From Arachnopeziza araneosa (Eukaryota; Ascomycota; Leotiomycetes; Helotiales; Arachnopezizaceae), in the NCBI GenBank assembly GCA_003988855.1, contig QYAI01000187.1, positions 1 through 47,169 on the forward strand: a DNA stretch of 47,169 bases. The letters run 5' to 3'. A program made the translations under genes and the position numbers. This document shows, one piece after another, positions 12,267 to 25,380 of the stretch; position 1 is the first letter of the stretch; every line of letters begins with the position of its first letter. The notes below the pieces were generated by a model. The model was not told the DNA's origin and did no database searches. It saw only the letters and a program-made list of their open reading frames with translations.

Positions 12267-14114
12267 GAAAAGGATTCTGCTTTGAAAGGGTATACATAGC
12301 ATCGCGAAGGTGTTTGAGGTTTCAAAGCAGGTATATTAGTCTGTTTTGCTGTGCGCAAGAAGAAAGAGATACCATCGTGTTTAGAAGTTATAATACTAAT
12401 GGCTCTCATAATTTAAGAGTGCGCGTGTCAGCTCTCTAGCAAAATGAAGTCTTGGTGTAACTTCAAAATCTTCTCTTATCGAAAAGCGTTGGATGTATCA
12501 CTAAAGGTTTGCACTGCATAATTGGATTTCCATCGCTTTGGCCATCAACAGCTGACATCGGCACTTGATATCACCCCCACGTTTCCCCTGCTGAGGGTTG
12601 CAATTGCGGTCTCGCCTCGTCTCGTGAATCGCTTTCCTAGCCACACTCTATGCCGTCTTGCCTTGCCTTTGGGTTGTGAAAATCCGTACCAAATTTTCGA
12701 CTTGGCACCGACGTGGGAAGCCACCATTGTTGCCTCGTACACCCACCGCACACTTTCGTCCTGATGAGGCGGAGCTAAAGCGGCATGTTTTGAGCTTGAG
12801 GTGCAGCGAAACGAGGCTTGCGCCAGCCTTGGCGGCGTCCGATGGCGTGTGGAGAAGAGATCTCTCGCCCGTTGATGGCGTGGCACCGACGAGAGCCGTT
12901 GGGAGCACAGTAGGAGCGGAGGACGAAAGAACAATTCTCGAGGACTGATCATTGAGGTCTCACCGAGATTCTTTTGAAACCAAGTGAGCGTAGTCATGAT
13001 GCCACCAACGGAATATCAGGGGAGAGACGAGGGGTCAAAGGAAAGCTGTTTCTACCTGAAGTCTGAAAATAGGGGCGTTAATGAAGGGAGAAGGTCTTTG
13101 TAGATCTTTGCCCAGCGGATCCTGAACCGAGCGTGAAGCGCCGAGTCGGGGTGGGGTTGATCTTTGAGATAGGGCGGTGATTGACAAGAGGGCTTTGCCG
13201 CCTGAAACGTTTCAGGTTGCGGTTGGAGCGACTTGGGAGCGTGAGTGGGAGATGAGGTTAATGTTGGCAGAAGGGGAAGAGTGTGTTCGGCATGCTTTCC
13301 TTGGTTCGGCACCACTCAACGGTCACCACGACCATCTGTGTGCCGAGCTCTGTTGTCCAGACAAGAGAGGAAGGCCTTGTTTCCACTGCATGTGTGTGTG
13401 TACATGAAAAATCCCAAAACTCCAGACGGTCCGCAAAATACCGAGTGAGGTGTTATTCTTCTCAGGCTGCTGGTTCGCCGTGTCCACTAGCATACGCCAC
13501 AAGATGCCTCACCCCGGGAAATACTGTAGTATGGACCCAGGGAGCGATGCACCTGAAAAAGCCTCTTTCGTCACTGCCCCAGAGGACCGCCCGTGACAAG
13601 TTCGACAGGCAGTCCCTACTGGCAGAAGCTGGTTCCTGAGGGAAGAGAGGCTTCTACAATTCGTCGCGCTCTCCCTCTCCCAGAGTCGCAACTTCTTGAA
13701 TTACCCCTTGTTTACCCACGCCCTCTACTTCGCCGGTTCCGTGTGGGCGCGAGCTCGCTGCTCTTTCCTTCCTTCGGTCAGGCTCAGATTCGTTTCCTCA
13801 CGCCAAATCTGACTGACCGACGCTGCACGAGAATCATTCTGCTCGTGAACTCTTCCATGCCATCGGGCCTCGATTGTCTCCCTTAATCATCACTCGCGAT
13901 ACTGACGGCCAACAGCGAAACACATCACCCACCTCTGTCGGCATACACTCTTTTGACTCCGTGACTAAGAATCTGGGGCCTACCGCTCATCTGCCGCGGA
14001 AATCGGCAAGCCACTCGCTCCGCAGAGGCACTGTAAGCAAATATATCTCAAGCCTCGTTCTTCTAACGGTGCACATCTTGGGCTTGGGCGTAGCTTGCTC
14101 CAGCCCTATCAAAG

Positions 14115-14240
14115 GTAATGTACGCTTTTCACCGAGTAGTTATCTATTCCCCATCTCCCACGGCGATATCATCTGCGACGGCATCATCATCACAGAAAAC
14201 CACCTACCTCTCCTGCACTTTTCTCTAACACGTAGAACAG
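14115..14240 (+). other. Candidate 5' UTR intron of the histidine kinase gene
   Basis: AAAG followed by GTAATG donor, a CTAAC-type branch 15-20 bases from the end, and an ACAG acceptor; 126 bp. If spliced, the leader continues into 14241-14373, which has only one upstream ATG. Inferred from splice signals alone. Confidence 0.45.
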
Positions 14241-14303
14241 TCCTTCATCAATAACTCAGACTCTTTCGATCCTCTCTCCTCTCCCAAGTTTTCTTCGATA
14301 CAC

Positions 14304-14315
14304 ATGTTTCCTTGA
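14304..14315 (+). promoter_or_regulatory. Minimal upstream open reading frame (Met-Phe-Pro-stop)
   Basis: ATG TTT CCT TGA lies 58 bases upstream of the kinase start codon and is the only ATG between the candidate leader intron and the main ATG. Such a short frame could lower translation initiation at the kinase start. Regulation is inferred. Confidence 0.5.
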
Positions 14316-14373
14316 CAACTTTCCGAGTCCAACTTTCACTCCACGCAGCCTAGCTGCAAACATACCCCTCAAT

Positions 14374-17300
14374 ATGGTCGACGAGTCAACTTTCGCGGCC
14401 ACGACCGCCCTATTACAATGCCTGGCGGTCAATTCGAACATTCCTCAATCGCATGTCCAGAGCAATCAAGGTGTGAAATTACCGGGCAATGATACACCAG
14501 CCAAAGCCGCCCTTGAACAGGAGATTGCGGCACTTGTTGCACGAGTGCAGAACCTGGAGGCGAAAGCAAATACAATCAACAACCAAACATTGCCCGCAAC
14601 ACCTAACGAGACAGGAGCACCATCCGCCTTCGCGGATGTCCTCACTGGAGGTATTGCTCGACCCGCCTCGAAGAACTCGCTTCAGAGACAACTCACCTCC
14701 TCTTCAGAAAGACCGTCGAAATTACCCAAACTCAGCAATGATGAGCTCATCGAAACTCTGCAACAGGAGATTGTCGACCAAGCTGAGCAGATCCGGAAAG
14801 GAAAACTCGAACAGGATGCTATCCATTCTCAAATGGTTGCACAGGCCGAGCAGCAGCAACATCTGATTAACCAATACGAGGCAAAACGCGTAGCTTCCCT
14901 TGAGCGCGAGCTGAAGAAGCATCAACAAGCCAACGAAGCTTTTCAGAAGGCTCTAAGAGAAATCGGAGAGATCATTACTGCCGTGGCTAGAGGTGATTTG
15001 AGTAAGAAAGTGCAGATCCATTCGGTGGAAATGGATCCCGAGATCACAACGTTCAAGAGAGTAAGCTTCCTTCGATAAATTGATTCAAGTAACCGACTTG
15101 ACTAACTTTAGCTCAGGTTATTAACACCATGATGGACCAATTGCAAATATTTTCCAGTGAAGTCTCCCGCGTAGCCCGAGAAGTAGGCACGGAGGGGATA
15201 TTAGGTGGTCAAGCACAAATCTCTGGAGTTGACGGCACATGGAAAGAGCTCACGGATAATGGTACGGTTATCACTACTTCCCCGCTGTATTTCTTGGTTT
15301 TTTTTGGGGTCGTCTTTCCAGCTATACTTGCAAGACAAACACCCCACCCAAATGCCAAGTACCTGGCTAACATTTGATCCGTTAGTGAATGTCATGGCAC
15401 AAAACCTTACGGACCAGGTTCGAGAAATTGCTTCAGTCACTACCGCCGTGGCCCACGGAGATCTAACTCAAAAGATTGAGAGACCTGCTCAAGGTGAAAT
15501 CTTGCAACTTCAGCAGACCATCAATACGATGGTGGATCAACTTCGAACTTTCGCTGCCGAGGTCACCCGAGTAGCTAGGGACGTAGGAACAGAAGGTATT
15601 CTCGGTGGGCAGGCCGAAATTGAGGGTGTGAAGGGCATGTGGAATACACTGACCGTCAATGTCAATGCAATGGCCAATAATCTCACAACGCAAGTCCGAG
15701 ACATTGCTATGGTCACAACAGCTGTAGCCAAGGGAGATCTCACGCAAAAAGTACAAGCTGAGTGCAAAGGCGAAATCCAACAGCTCAAGGAAACCATCAA
15801 CTCTATGGTGGACCAGCTACAGCAGTTTGCTCGCGAGGTTACTAAGATTGCTAGAGAGGTCGGCACCGAAGGGAAACTTGGTGGTCAGGCAACCGTTCAT
15901 GATGTTGAGGGTACATGGAGAGACCTGACAGAGAATGTCAATGGAATGGCTATGAATCTTACGACCCAAGTACGAGAGATCGCCAAGGTTACGACCGCTG
16001 TGGCGAAAGGCGATTTGACAAAGAAGATTGGGGTAGAAGTACAAGGGGAAATTGCTTCTCTCAAGGATACGATCAACACTATGGTTGACAGACTAGGCAC
16101 ATTTGCATTTGAGGTCAGCAAAGTCGCTAGGGAGGTCGGAACCGACGGCACATTGGGAGGTCAGGCGCAAGTAGACAACGTTGAAGGAAAGTGGAAGGAT
16201 TTGACAGAGAATGTCAACACCATGGCTAGCAACCTGACGTCCCAGGTTCGAGGTATATCTACTGTTACCCAGGCTATTGCAAACGGAGATATGAGCCAAA
16301 AGATTGAGGTTGAAGCTGCTGGTGAGATTCTTGTGCTAAAGGAGACTATCAACAACATGGTTGACCGCTTGAGTATCTTCTCAAATGAAGTTCAACGTGT
16401 GGCGAAGGACGTGGGTGTTGATGGCAAGATGGGTGGGCAGGCCGATGTTGCTGGTATTGGAGGCCGATGGAAGGAGATTACTACAGGTATATCTGGTTGC
16501 TACAGGCTTCTTCGCGCTGGGGAGTCTCTTGTGCGGAATTTACTGACTATTATAGATGTCAACACAATGGCTATGAATTTGACGGCTCAGGTCCGAGCCT
16601 TCGGCGACATTACCAACGCCGCAACAGATGGGGACTTTACGAAGCTAATCACCGTAGAGGCATCTGGAGAGATGGACGAGCTAAAGAGAAAGATCAACCA
16701 GATGGTATTCAATCTCAGAGATTCCATTCAGCGAAACACAGCTGCTAGGGAGGCCGCCGAGTTTGCCAACAGAACGAAATCCGAGTTCCTTGCTAATATG
16801 TCCCACGAAATTCGAACTCCTATGGTAAGCTTGTCCTCGTACAGATTTCTACTATTGCTCTCTATAGTAAACTGGGACCTTTGAAAACTCGTTCCAGTGT
16901 CTCATTCTCTCTTACAATATTGGATCACCCATCAATTCATTGATTGTCTTGCATTCAAAATTGGCTAACGTTGAAATAACAGAATGGGATCATTGGAATG
17001 ACTCAACTTACTCTAGACACAGACCTTACACAATATCAACGTGAAATGTTGAATATTGTTCACAATTTAGCAAACAGCTTGTTAACCATTATTGACGATA
17101 TTCTGGATTTATCCAAGATCGAGGCGAACAGGATGGTCATGGAGGAGATCCCCTACACTCTTCGTGGGACGGTCTTTAATGCTCTCAAGACACTCGCTGT
17201 TAAGGCCAACGAGAAATTCCTCGATCTAACATACAGAGTTGATAGCTCAGTTCCCGATCACGTCGTTGGTGATTCGTTCAGACTTCGTCAAGTCATTCTC

Positions 17301-18829
17301 AATCTTGTCGGAAATGCTATCAAGTTCACAGAGCATGGTGAGGTGTCTTTGACGATTCGAAAGGCTGAGCAAGATCAGTGTTCGCCAAACGAATACGCCA
17401 TTGAATTCTCAGTGTCTGACACAGGTATCGGTATTCAAGCAGATAAGCTGGATCTTATCTTTGATACCTTCCAACAAGCTGATGGTTCTATGACAAGAAA
17501 GTTTGGTGGTACTGGCCTGGGATTATCTATCTCAAAGAGACTTGTCAACTTGATGAGAGGGGATGTCTGGGTAAAGAGTCAATATGGCAAGGGTTCGACC
17601 TTCTATTTTACTTGTACAGTTCGACTTGCAACATCCGACATCAGCTTTATTGAGAAGCAGTTGAAGCCATATCAAGCTCATAATGTTTTGTTTATCGACA
17701 AGGGTCAAACCGGCCACGGAAAGGAGATCGTCACCATGTTGCGCCAGATTGGTCTCATGCCTGTTGTGGTTGACTCTGAGCGCAACATCAACCTTGCGGG
17801 AGGCGGCTCGAAACTTGCATCAACCTACGATGTCATTGTTGTGGATTCGATTGAAACTGCAAGACGCCTACGGACAATCGATGAGTTTAAGTACATACCA
17901 ATTGTACTACTGGCACCGGTTGTCCATGTCAGTTTGAAGTCTGCGTTGGACCTTGGTATCACCTCTTATATGACTACCCCTTGTTTGACGATTGACCTCG
18001 GAAATGGCATGATTCCTGCCCTTGAAAACCGAGCAGCACCATCTCTAGCCGACAACACTAAGTCCTTCGATATTTTGCTGGCTGAGGATAATATTGTGAA
18101 CCAACGCCTAGCTGTGAAGATCTTGGAGAAGTATCATCATGTGGTTACTGTTGTTGGAAACGGTCAAGAAGCTCTCGAGGCAATCAAGGAGAAGAGATAC
18201 GATGTCATTCTCATGGATGTGCAAATGCCAATCATGGTAAGTACTTATTAAACTTCTGGTTCTATTATCTACCTCCGACATGGATAATGCAGCCCAACCT
18301 AAAACAACTATGAGCTGTGATACTGACATTTACCAGGGAGGATTTGAGGCTACTGCCAAGATTCGAGAGTATGAACGCAGTCTCGGAAGTCAGAGAACAC
18401 CCATCATCGCACTCACGGCACACGCTATGCTGGGTGACCGTGAAAAGTGTATTCAAGCTCAGATGGACGAGTATCTCTCAAAACCTCTGAAGCAAAACCA
18501 CTTAATTCAGACTATTCTCAAGTGCGCTACCCTCGGTGGAGCACTTTTGGAAAAGGGCCGAGACGTACGAACTTCTGCCAAGGAAGAAACACCAAATGGC
18601 TCTACCCCAAACGGAACTCTGGCAGCTCCAGCATCGGGTAGCACCCTCCGGCCTCCAATTGAACCTCGCGCTACTAGCACCACCGGGCCAATCAACCATG
18701 GAAGCTTGGAGAGCCCTGCGATTGTAACCTCAAATGCCGAGGATCCTCTCGCCAGAGTAAGTCCTTCAAAAAGAAAACGAGGAATCCGCTAAGCGCAAGC
18801 AGCTTCTGATGCGCGCACACAGCACCTAG
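14374..18829 (+). CDS. Group III hybrid histidine kinase (Nik1/Os-1/Bos1 type)
   Basis: Cytosolic osmosensing hybrid kinase feeding the Hog1 MAPK phosphorelay; target pathway of dicarboximide, phenylpyrrole and aromatic hydrocarbon fungicides (family knowledge). Seven exons: 14374-15060, 15117-15261, 15386-16486, 16556-16824, 16983-18236, 18337-18756 and 18803-18829; 1300 residues, close to the usual ~1300. No membrane segment. A coiled coil precedes six HAMP-type repeats of about 92 residues (roughly 205-700), each with a GDLTQK-like motif and an INTMVDQL-like helix. The H-box SHEIRTPM has phospho-acceptor His728. ATPase boxes: N (NLVGNAIKF, N845), G1 (DTGIG, D880), G2 (GTGLG, 910-914). The receiver domain has acidic residues in LLAEDN and phospho-acceptor Asp1146 (LMDVQMP). 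The last exon restores the ending LLMRAHST; reading through the last intron gives a different tail. The upstream side carries a long leader. Confidence 0.95.
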
Positions 18830-21800
18830 GTCCGTTCCGGTCGGTTGTCCACTGTGATATCCGGCCATCGCTTCCACTAACTGCCCTCTTTTGAGATTCT
18901 GATATGATAAAATGAGACGATGGCTGTTCCTTTCCTAGATACCACCTATGTTACTTTGCTCATTCCATTCATTGATTGCTTGGGATGGGATCCTCGGACA
19001 GAGAGGCTCCTTGCTCTCTTGCTTGTTAATTATCGAATGACGCTCGATCATTGCAATGGCGTTTAAGGCGTGGTTTGGATCGGGTGGAGCTCCTAAGGGG
19101 GCTCTCACAGTGTCCGACAGGTTTGCAAGGAATCAAATGCTTTTTCTTTTCCTGCTGCCAGTAGATGTCTTTCAAGCAGGCTTTCTAGAGCACTTGGCAT
19201 TAATGTTCTATGGAAAGTATGAATGAGTCCTATCTTCATTTCGCTGACGTTGCTGTGGTTTGGTGGAGGTGGATATGAAAGAAGTGCAATGAAGAGAGCG
19301 GTTTCTTCTTAGGTGGCAGATAAAAGAGAGTTATATGAGATGAAAATGAAGGTGCAGATCAATGAACGCATCAGAGTGATAAATGTGCTTGCTATGCTTC
19401 GTTCGCGCTTCGCACTATCTATCTAGGTAGCGTCGTGAGTTTTGGAGCGCTTATATTGTGGTGAACCTGAAAATTGATATTAACGATATCCTATACTACC
19501 ATCAACCAAGTCAAGTCCGTCAATCCGAGCATCTGCATGAAAGTGCTCGAACAGTTTGCTCTTTATTGAACCTAGTTCTACCATACCTAATTTAACCAAG
19601 AGTGTACACATCGTTTGTAGATAGATAATTGGCTTGGACGTTATGGGATAAATGAACCAGCAGGATAGGAGAAATGCCAGTTGATATTTATATTTTGAAA
19701 TGCTGCCTGGGTCAATTTTTAATAAGGAATTGCACTGGAACGAAGATTTTCTTTGTTTGGGATTGAAGATAGGTTCAGGCTTGCATCATAGAAGACATCA
19801 TCACGTGTAAGATTTTGCGGTAGAATCACTGATTATTACGAAGCAAGCTGGCTTTCTAATTAGATGAATGCATTTCTTTTTTTTTGATCGGACCCGGTCT
19901 AGTTTTGCTTAGTCTGGTCCGGTCTGCTTCAGTTCGATCTGTTTTAATCCTGAGTGATAGCTCACATCATCGACACTAGGTTCTTGTGTTACACGTGGCT
20001 GCTTGTAAGGTACTCTTTTTGCGTGTTGTGAGCCGTTACCGCACTTACGTTGGAGAGCTGGGTACTTTCCTAGGGAGGAGCAAGGCAGGTTAGGGTTGGG
20101 CCGGTATATTGCAGAAGGGAGTGTTGCCGACTGTCTTGGATGCACGGGGCTGGACTCGTTTGTAGAGCTTGATGCTTTTGGAGGTGGAACAATGGGCAAC
20201 GGAGGTCTTGTGAGGTGTCATGTGCCGCAATCCAGCGATGGGAAGGTGGGGAAGTGTGCTTGGTCCGGTCGTTTCTATTTTAGACTCTATGCAGAACTCG
20301 GTGCGTGGAACGAGTCGTGACATGGCAGATAGGTGCAACCTGACAAGAGATGAGAGATCCGAGCGAGTCCGTTGGTGGACAACTCGTCCAATGAGATGGC
20401 TAAGGCATTACGTGCAGCAGGGGCGATGAACGGCTCGCTCTGTGTTGCGTCAATTGACAGAAGTTGCCCGTAGGGTAGGGCGTGCATGAAATGAGGTTGG
20501 GGAGTACAGGAATAGTTGCAGCCATTCGTCATACTCCTTGCGGCACAGAATCAATCGACGGCTCGTGTGGTCACGTGCTGGGAGTTCATCCGAAGAGGAA
20601 AGGGGAGTCGGAACAGAGAACTGGACCTTTTCATTCGGGGCATTTGGTTGCACGCTGGATGGCCATAGCTTCAGACTTCAGACGATTCTGAGCTGATATT
20701 ACCTACATCGAGCTTCTGGAAGACGGACAACGAGGACTTGAAACATGTCGTGTTTGTTCGTGGCAGAAAATAGAAAAATGGACCTTGGCATTCAGGTGGT
20801 CAAGGTTCTTCCCTTGTTTGTCCGTCCGACTTGTACAGGAGGAGCTGACTGAGGTCGACTATCCGAGGCAGTTTCATCTGTTAATGAATCGCTGCTCTAT
20901 TGAAATTGTGCCATGGGCGTCACTGGTGGGTATCGATCGTGTTTCACTGTCATTTGTTTTCCGGATCGTGGATCAAGGACTTGGAAATCTCGACACCCGT
21001 AACCTCGACACGCATCAATTTGGAGCATTTGCATATGCCACTTTCTTAAAAGGGATGCTGCTGCATAGTCGGAAAGTACTTCATGCAAGGCACCAGCTAA
21101 AGTTGCTTGATTGATTGGTTTGCCTTTTGAAACCTGCTGCTGGGCGAATGCCACGGAAACAAGAGTTGAGCAAACAGAACATTTCCATATTTCGGTCAGA
21201 CAAATGAGGGCAGTCAGTATTGGCGAAGCATTTTGTTGGCGGTGGAGCCGGCTCGGGATTCGCGTTTGTTCCAAATAAGGTCGTGGTTGCACACAGCACT
21301 GGCAGTACATACTCCGTGAACAGCTCCTACGGAACGAGGTGAAGAAGACACTCTGTCAAAAGGGAGTTTGATATCGGAGCAACGAAGTACAGGCATCCAC
21401 AGGAACTAGAAGTGCAAACAATCTCTTGGCCAAATGTTGATTCATCATCACCTGAAAGGACTCGTCTCGCTCCGCGAATTCGATTCGGCCCAGGGAGCTG
21501 ACCGGGAATCCTTGAAGCTTCTGCTGGCGATCATTTGATGCTTCCAATTCCGCCTTCAGCCCTCCTCTTCTTTGTACGCTCCCCTCCTCTGTGCTCTCCC
21601 CACCCGCTTCTGGAGCGAAGATGCGGCTTCCTCCTACCCAACGTGTGATCAGCGAAGCGATGGAGTGCTGCCGCGAGAGGCCTCCTTTCCACACCATCAC
21701 CAGATCCTTGGCCCACAAATTTTCCCAGGCTAACCCGAGTAGTTGCAAGGCTTACAGCCTACAGCAGCCCCCAGCTGCCATATCAGCTCTCTTAAGCCTC

Positions 21801-24800
21801 CACTCTTCCACCAAATTCTGATCTTGTTCGCGCAAAAAGCCCGTCGAGACCAGGGCCTTTTCAAGTTTAAGCAGGAATGCGAGCCGGTATTCGTCCAATA
21901 TGGGTTGCTAAATCGGACTAGAGAAGAGACTGGTTGCTTGCTTCTGGGCTGGTGCTGCAGAGTCCTTCGGTCTAAGTTCTCCAAAGAAATAGAGACCATG
22001 AAATCCTCTACCAAAGTGACCACAGTATATAGAGTAGTAAATAATCGTGAAAGGTCCTCCTCGAGAAACGAAACGGGACCCTGACCAACCGGTCGCCTAC
22101 CCCGATGTCTTTCGCAATGCCATATGAGCCTAACCACTTGCCTCTAGCTTTGCGCCAACAGAAGTTTGCAACGGCATCATTCCTTACCTAGCCAAACCTA
22201 AAGAGGCCCCTCCTTCCACACACTTCCCACGGGGCCACGCTTATTACACTTACACCTACCTACCCTTCGCTCCTCTTTCTCCCACCTCTTCCATCCCACC
22301 ATCATCATACCTCGAAACCTACGAACTCGTTGCTGTTTGCGTCAATTGTTTCCTGTCGATATCTCGGTCCTTCGTGTCCTTTTGTATCGCCGGTGTTTTC
22401 GATTTTCCTGCTTTCCCATTGGAACTCAAAGTTTTTCTAAACACTTGTTAACCTGGTCAGCCCGTAAGTAGATCCTTTTCAAGATCCTGTGCGCCTAACT
22501 GGACCACACGCGATGGAGGCTCAATCTCAACCCAACCCCTCATCAGGATTGCCCTACCTCTCTTCAGCGACGGTCGCCTGTGCTTGATGATGCGATTGCT
22601 AGACTCTTAGTCGCACATATCTGGATGCCTGCATGCCCAAGACAGGTGTATTGTCGCTGCTGGCGCATGTGTTTGAACTGGGTCGCAACCATTCCCTGCA
22701 TTGCCATCCGAGGCGTGTTTACTGACAAACCCGGCGCAAAGTCTCGCAGAAGGGTCCACGATCTTTGAATACTTCACTACTCGCTGCCACTCTCAACCTA
22801 GTCCAAAAGGGAATCAATTGAAAAGCTTTTTGTGCTGATCATCTTTGCAGATTTGGATTCATCCTAAGCGATCCCTTCTCGGAAAATCACCATCTTTAAC
22901 GCCCCCTCGCTGTCGAATTCTTTGCAGGCGCAAGCGTTGTCGTAACTTTGAGGTCGCTTTCCTCCGCACAGTTTTGCTTCTCACCTACTTCGGTTGCAAT
23001 AACGAACTTACGAAGGCTGAACTGGATATCTTCTGAGAGCTGGTACGAATATTTGAGAGGTAAGATTTACCTTTAAACCCCCCTCTATATATGGTTGGCA
23101 GGACCCCTTGGATAGCCGATGGAGTGCTGGGCTCGAATCTTTCTGTTGCGACATCTTAGATGTGAGGACTTTCGGACGAAGGCTACAATTCTCGGTAAAT
23201 TTCGGAATAGAGGATTTGTTAATGCTTGGATGATATTGGACCCCTCTGCAGAGCTCTACCTGTGCGTGGTTTTAGAGCAGCGGCGCGTAAGTCTATGTGT
23301 CTGCAATACCGTCGAGGAATTCTTTCTTTGAGGCGGGATTGAGTTGCTGGTTTGTTCGCAGCTGAATAATGCTATCGCTTCTATGAGGTTGGCTATGGCA
23401 TCGAACAATTGCCTCGAAAGTTTTGTTCGCAGCTTGGTGACTCTCTAGTAGAGTAAATTGTTGTCCTAATTACTTGGAGTTGATTGACACGAGGATTGGA
23501 TACCCTGAAGTTGTGCAGAGCTTCCTTCTTCTGCCTCTTTCGCCTCTCAACAGCGTGCTTAGCTGTTCATCCCTTCTTCTCAAATATCTACTTAGGGAAT
23601 CCTGTCTTCATAACTCAAGCTTAAGTTTAAGCTTTTGGGCTTATATTTTCTGCAACGCTGAAAGGCATAAAGAGGTTCCTGTTTGAAATTGAGAAGCAAG
23701 TATCGAGGACAGTGGCCCGCAGAGCAGTGGAAGTATTTCGATTACCTCAATGATCTTCCTTTAAACTTGTTCTGAGCAGAGAGATCGCTCATCTCTAAGG
23801 TGTGTAATCTTGAGAAACAAGCCAATAGCATTCGCGCTTCGGTATGCAGGCTGAAGAGCGACATTGAGCCTCAGAAGGCAGATCCTCGAATTTGCATTAG
23901 ACAAGCAGTAGCTCTTGATTTACCGCAAATTTGGTTTGGAATTCTATACCCAGTTCCTGTGCTAAAGAGTCTCAATGTGGCAATGCCATTTCTTGTCATT
24001 TCTTGTCGTCGAGGAAAATTGTCGGTTGAAGTTTGAAGAATGAATTGTTACTGTTTGGCTTCGTATCAGCATTCTGAATATTCTTCTGCTAGTTCGCACG
24101 TGGATAGACCTTGATTCACCTGTGATCCTTAATCTCGGCCTGCAGGAAAGAGCTGTTCGTTTGAAGTCATTTGCAATACTCTGAAGTCGCATCTGCGTGT
24201 CCAACGCTCTTTCCACGGCGCTTGATGTATGGGAACGTGTTCTCCTTTCATTTGACTCTGTTTGTGTTGTGGCGCCTTAGAAATGCTTTGCGTTGTATAT
24301 CAGTCAAGTGCTTCAGCTAGCCTTGAACGACACCCCGCTCTAGTCCGCAACCACGACAGGAACCTACCGCCTTGTAGCGGACTGGGCATCCACTACTTTG
24401 ACGCAATCGATTATTCCGTTTGTCAACTGTTTGATACCTGTCGATTCTTGAAAAAACCGTTACATTTTTAATGTTGCTCTGCGCCCTCCGTCCCTTAACT
24501 CTTCCCGGCCAAGCGTCTTTGATTTTTAGTTGTTTCCCGCAATAGCACTCTAAATCCTGCTTCTAGCAAGTTTGTTTGACTTTATTTACTCTGACTGCTG
24601 CATTTACGTCAACAATGTTCAACGCGCAAATGTTTTGGTGGAAGCTTTAATGTCAAGTATGATTTCTGTGGATAGAAGCTCCTCACTAATACTGTATTCT
24701 TGAGAATGAGTCTTTGCACCGGCTTGTGATGTCCGGCTTACCAAGGACCTCAAAGGGTACTTATTATGGTTCTTTATTGCAAGTCTGCAAATCTTCAAAT

Positions 24801-25380
24801 CTGTAGACCTTGAAAAGACATTCTTCATGAAGAACAAGTCATTCGATAGAGAGGATGCAGACTCTCGCCTTCTAACGAGCTTGTTGAGTTAGAAGTTTTA
24901 GTTTTTCAAGAGTTGACAGTCTTCAAATTCCCCCGAACATACGAAGAATAACGTCTCCACGCCAGCCAAGTTATGTTGGGTGTTGCTGGATGACACTTCT
25001 CCATTCGTCTGATGTTTACTACAATTATTTCTTGCGTTCCATTTTGCTATACCTGGATTATCTTCCCCTTTTGGCGTCTAGTCCTGGTCCATGACTTGGT
25101 CCTACCTCCCACAGAGCACTTTCCGGTCCTGCCAACTTACTTACCACGAACACCTGATTCGAATTTTAAGCTAACCAAAACCCTTAACATTAGGCATCGC
25201 ACAAAAGCATTTCTCCCTCACATTCCAATCTCCAACCTTTACAACAAACTTCTATCACACCTACGCTTCGACCTTTATTTCCAACCTTCTTCATTAAGAC
25301 TCTACACTTAGACTCTTGTAACCTCTTGTCTCTTCTGCGTTTCCTGCGTTCCCTGCATTATTGACGTCACATCAATCATA
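18830..25380. other. 6.5 kb region with no supported gene; presumed csx1 leader at the right
   Basis: The first few hundred bases should be 3' UTR of the kinase gene. From there to 25380 no open frame exceeds about 140 codons and none resembles a known protein on either strand. Pyrimidine-rich, leader-like DNA occurs at 22200-22460 and again at 25000-25380, directly before the RRM gene. A good donor-like GTAAGT lies at 22464. The right 3 kb may therefore be a long, spliced 5' UTR of csx1, or a noncoding transcript. Three CACGTG palindromes lie at 19802, 19992 and 20572. Confidence 0.45.

Larger units (their letters stand above)
12267..14373 (+). promoter_or_regulatory. Promoter and long 5' leader of the histidine kinase gene
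   Basis: About 2.1 kb between the C2/MUN stop and the kinase ATG. The first part should hold the 3' UTR of the upstream gene. From about 13650 the DNA becomes pyrimidine-rich, as in fungal leaders. A likely 5' UTR intron runs from GTAATG at 14115 to CAG at 14240, with a branch-like TCTAACA near the 3' end. Open frames in the region (for example 12545-12997 on the minus strand, 13874-14254 on the plus strand) resemble no known protein. Confidence 0.5.

Noticed and set aside
12545..12997. Minus-strand open frame of 150 codons between the C2/MUN and kinase genes
   Set aside because: No motif, odd composition, several overlapping frames of similar length; region fits a promoter or 3' UTR.
15537..15866. 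Minus-strand open frames across the HAMP repeats
   Set aside because: They recur at each 92-residue repeat and are mirror images of the kinase coding sequence.
15117..16730. Tandem repeats of about 276 bp suspected as a repeat array
   Set aside because: They are the six HAMP-type repeats of the kinase, diverged at DNA level, and belong to the gene.
20897..21310. Minus-strand open frame of 137 codons in the gene-free region
   Set aside because: No recognisable domain; Cys and Gln scattered without pattern; overlapped by other open frames on both strands.
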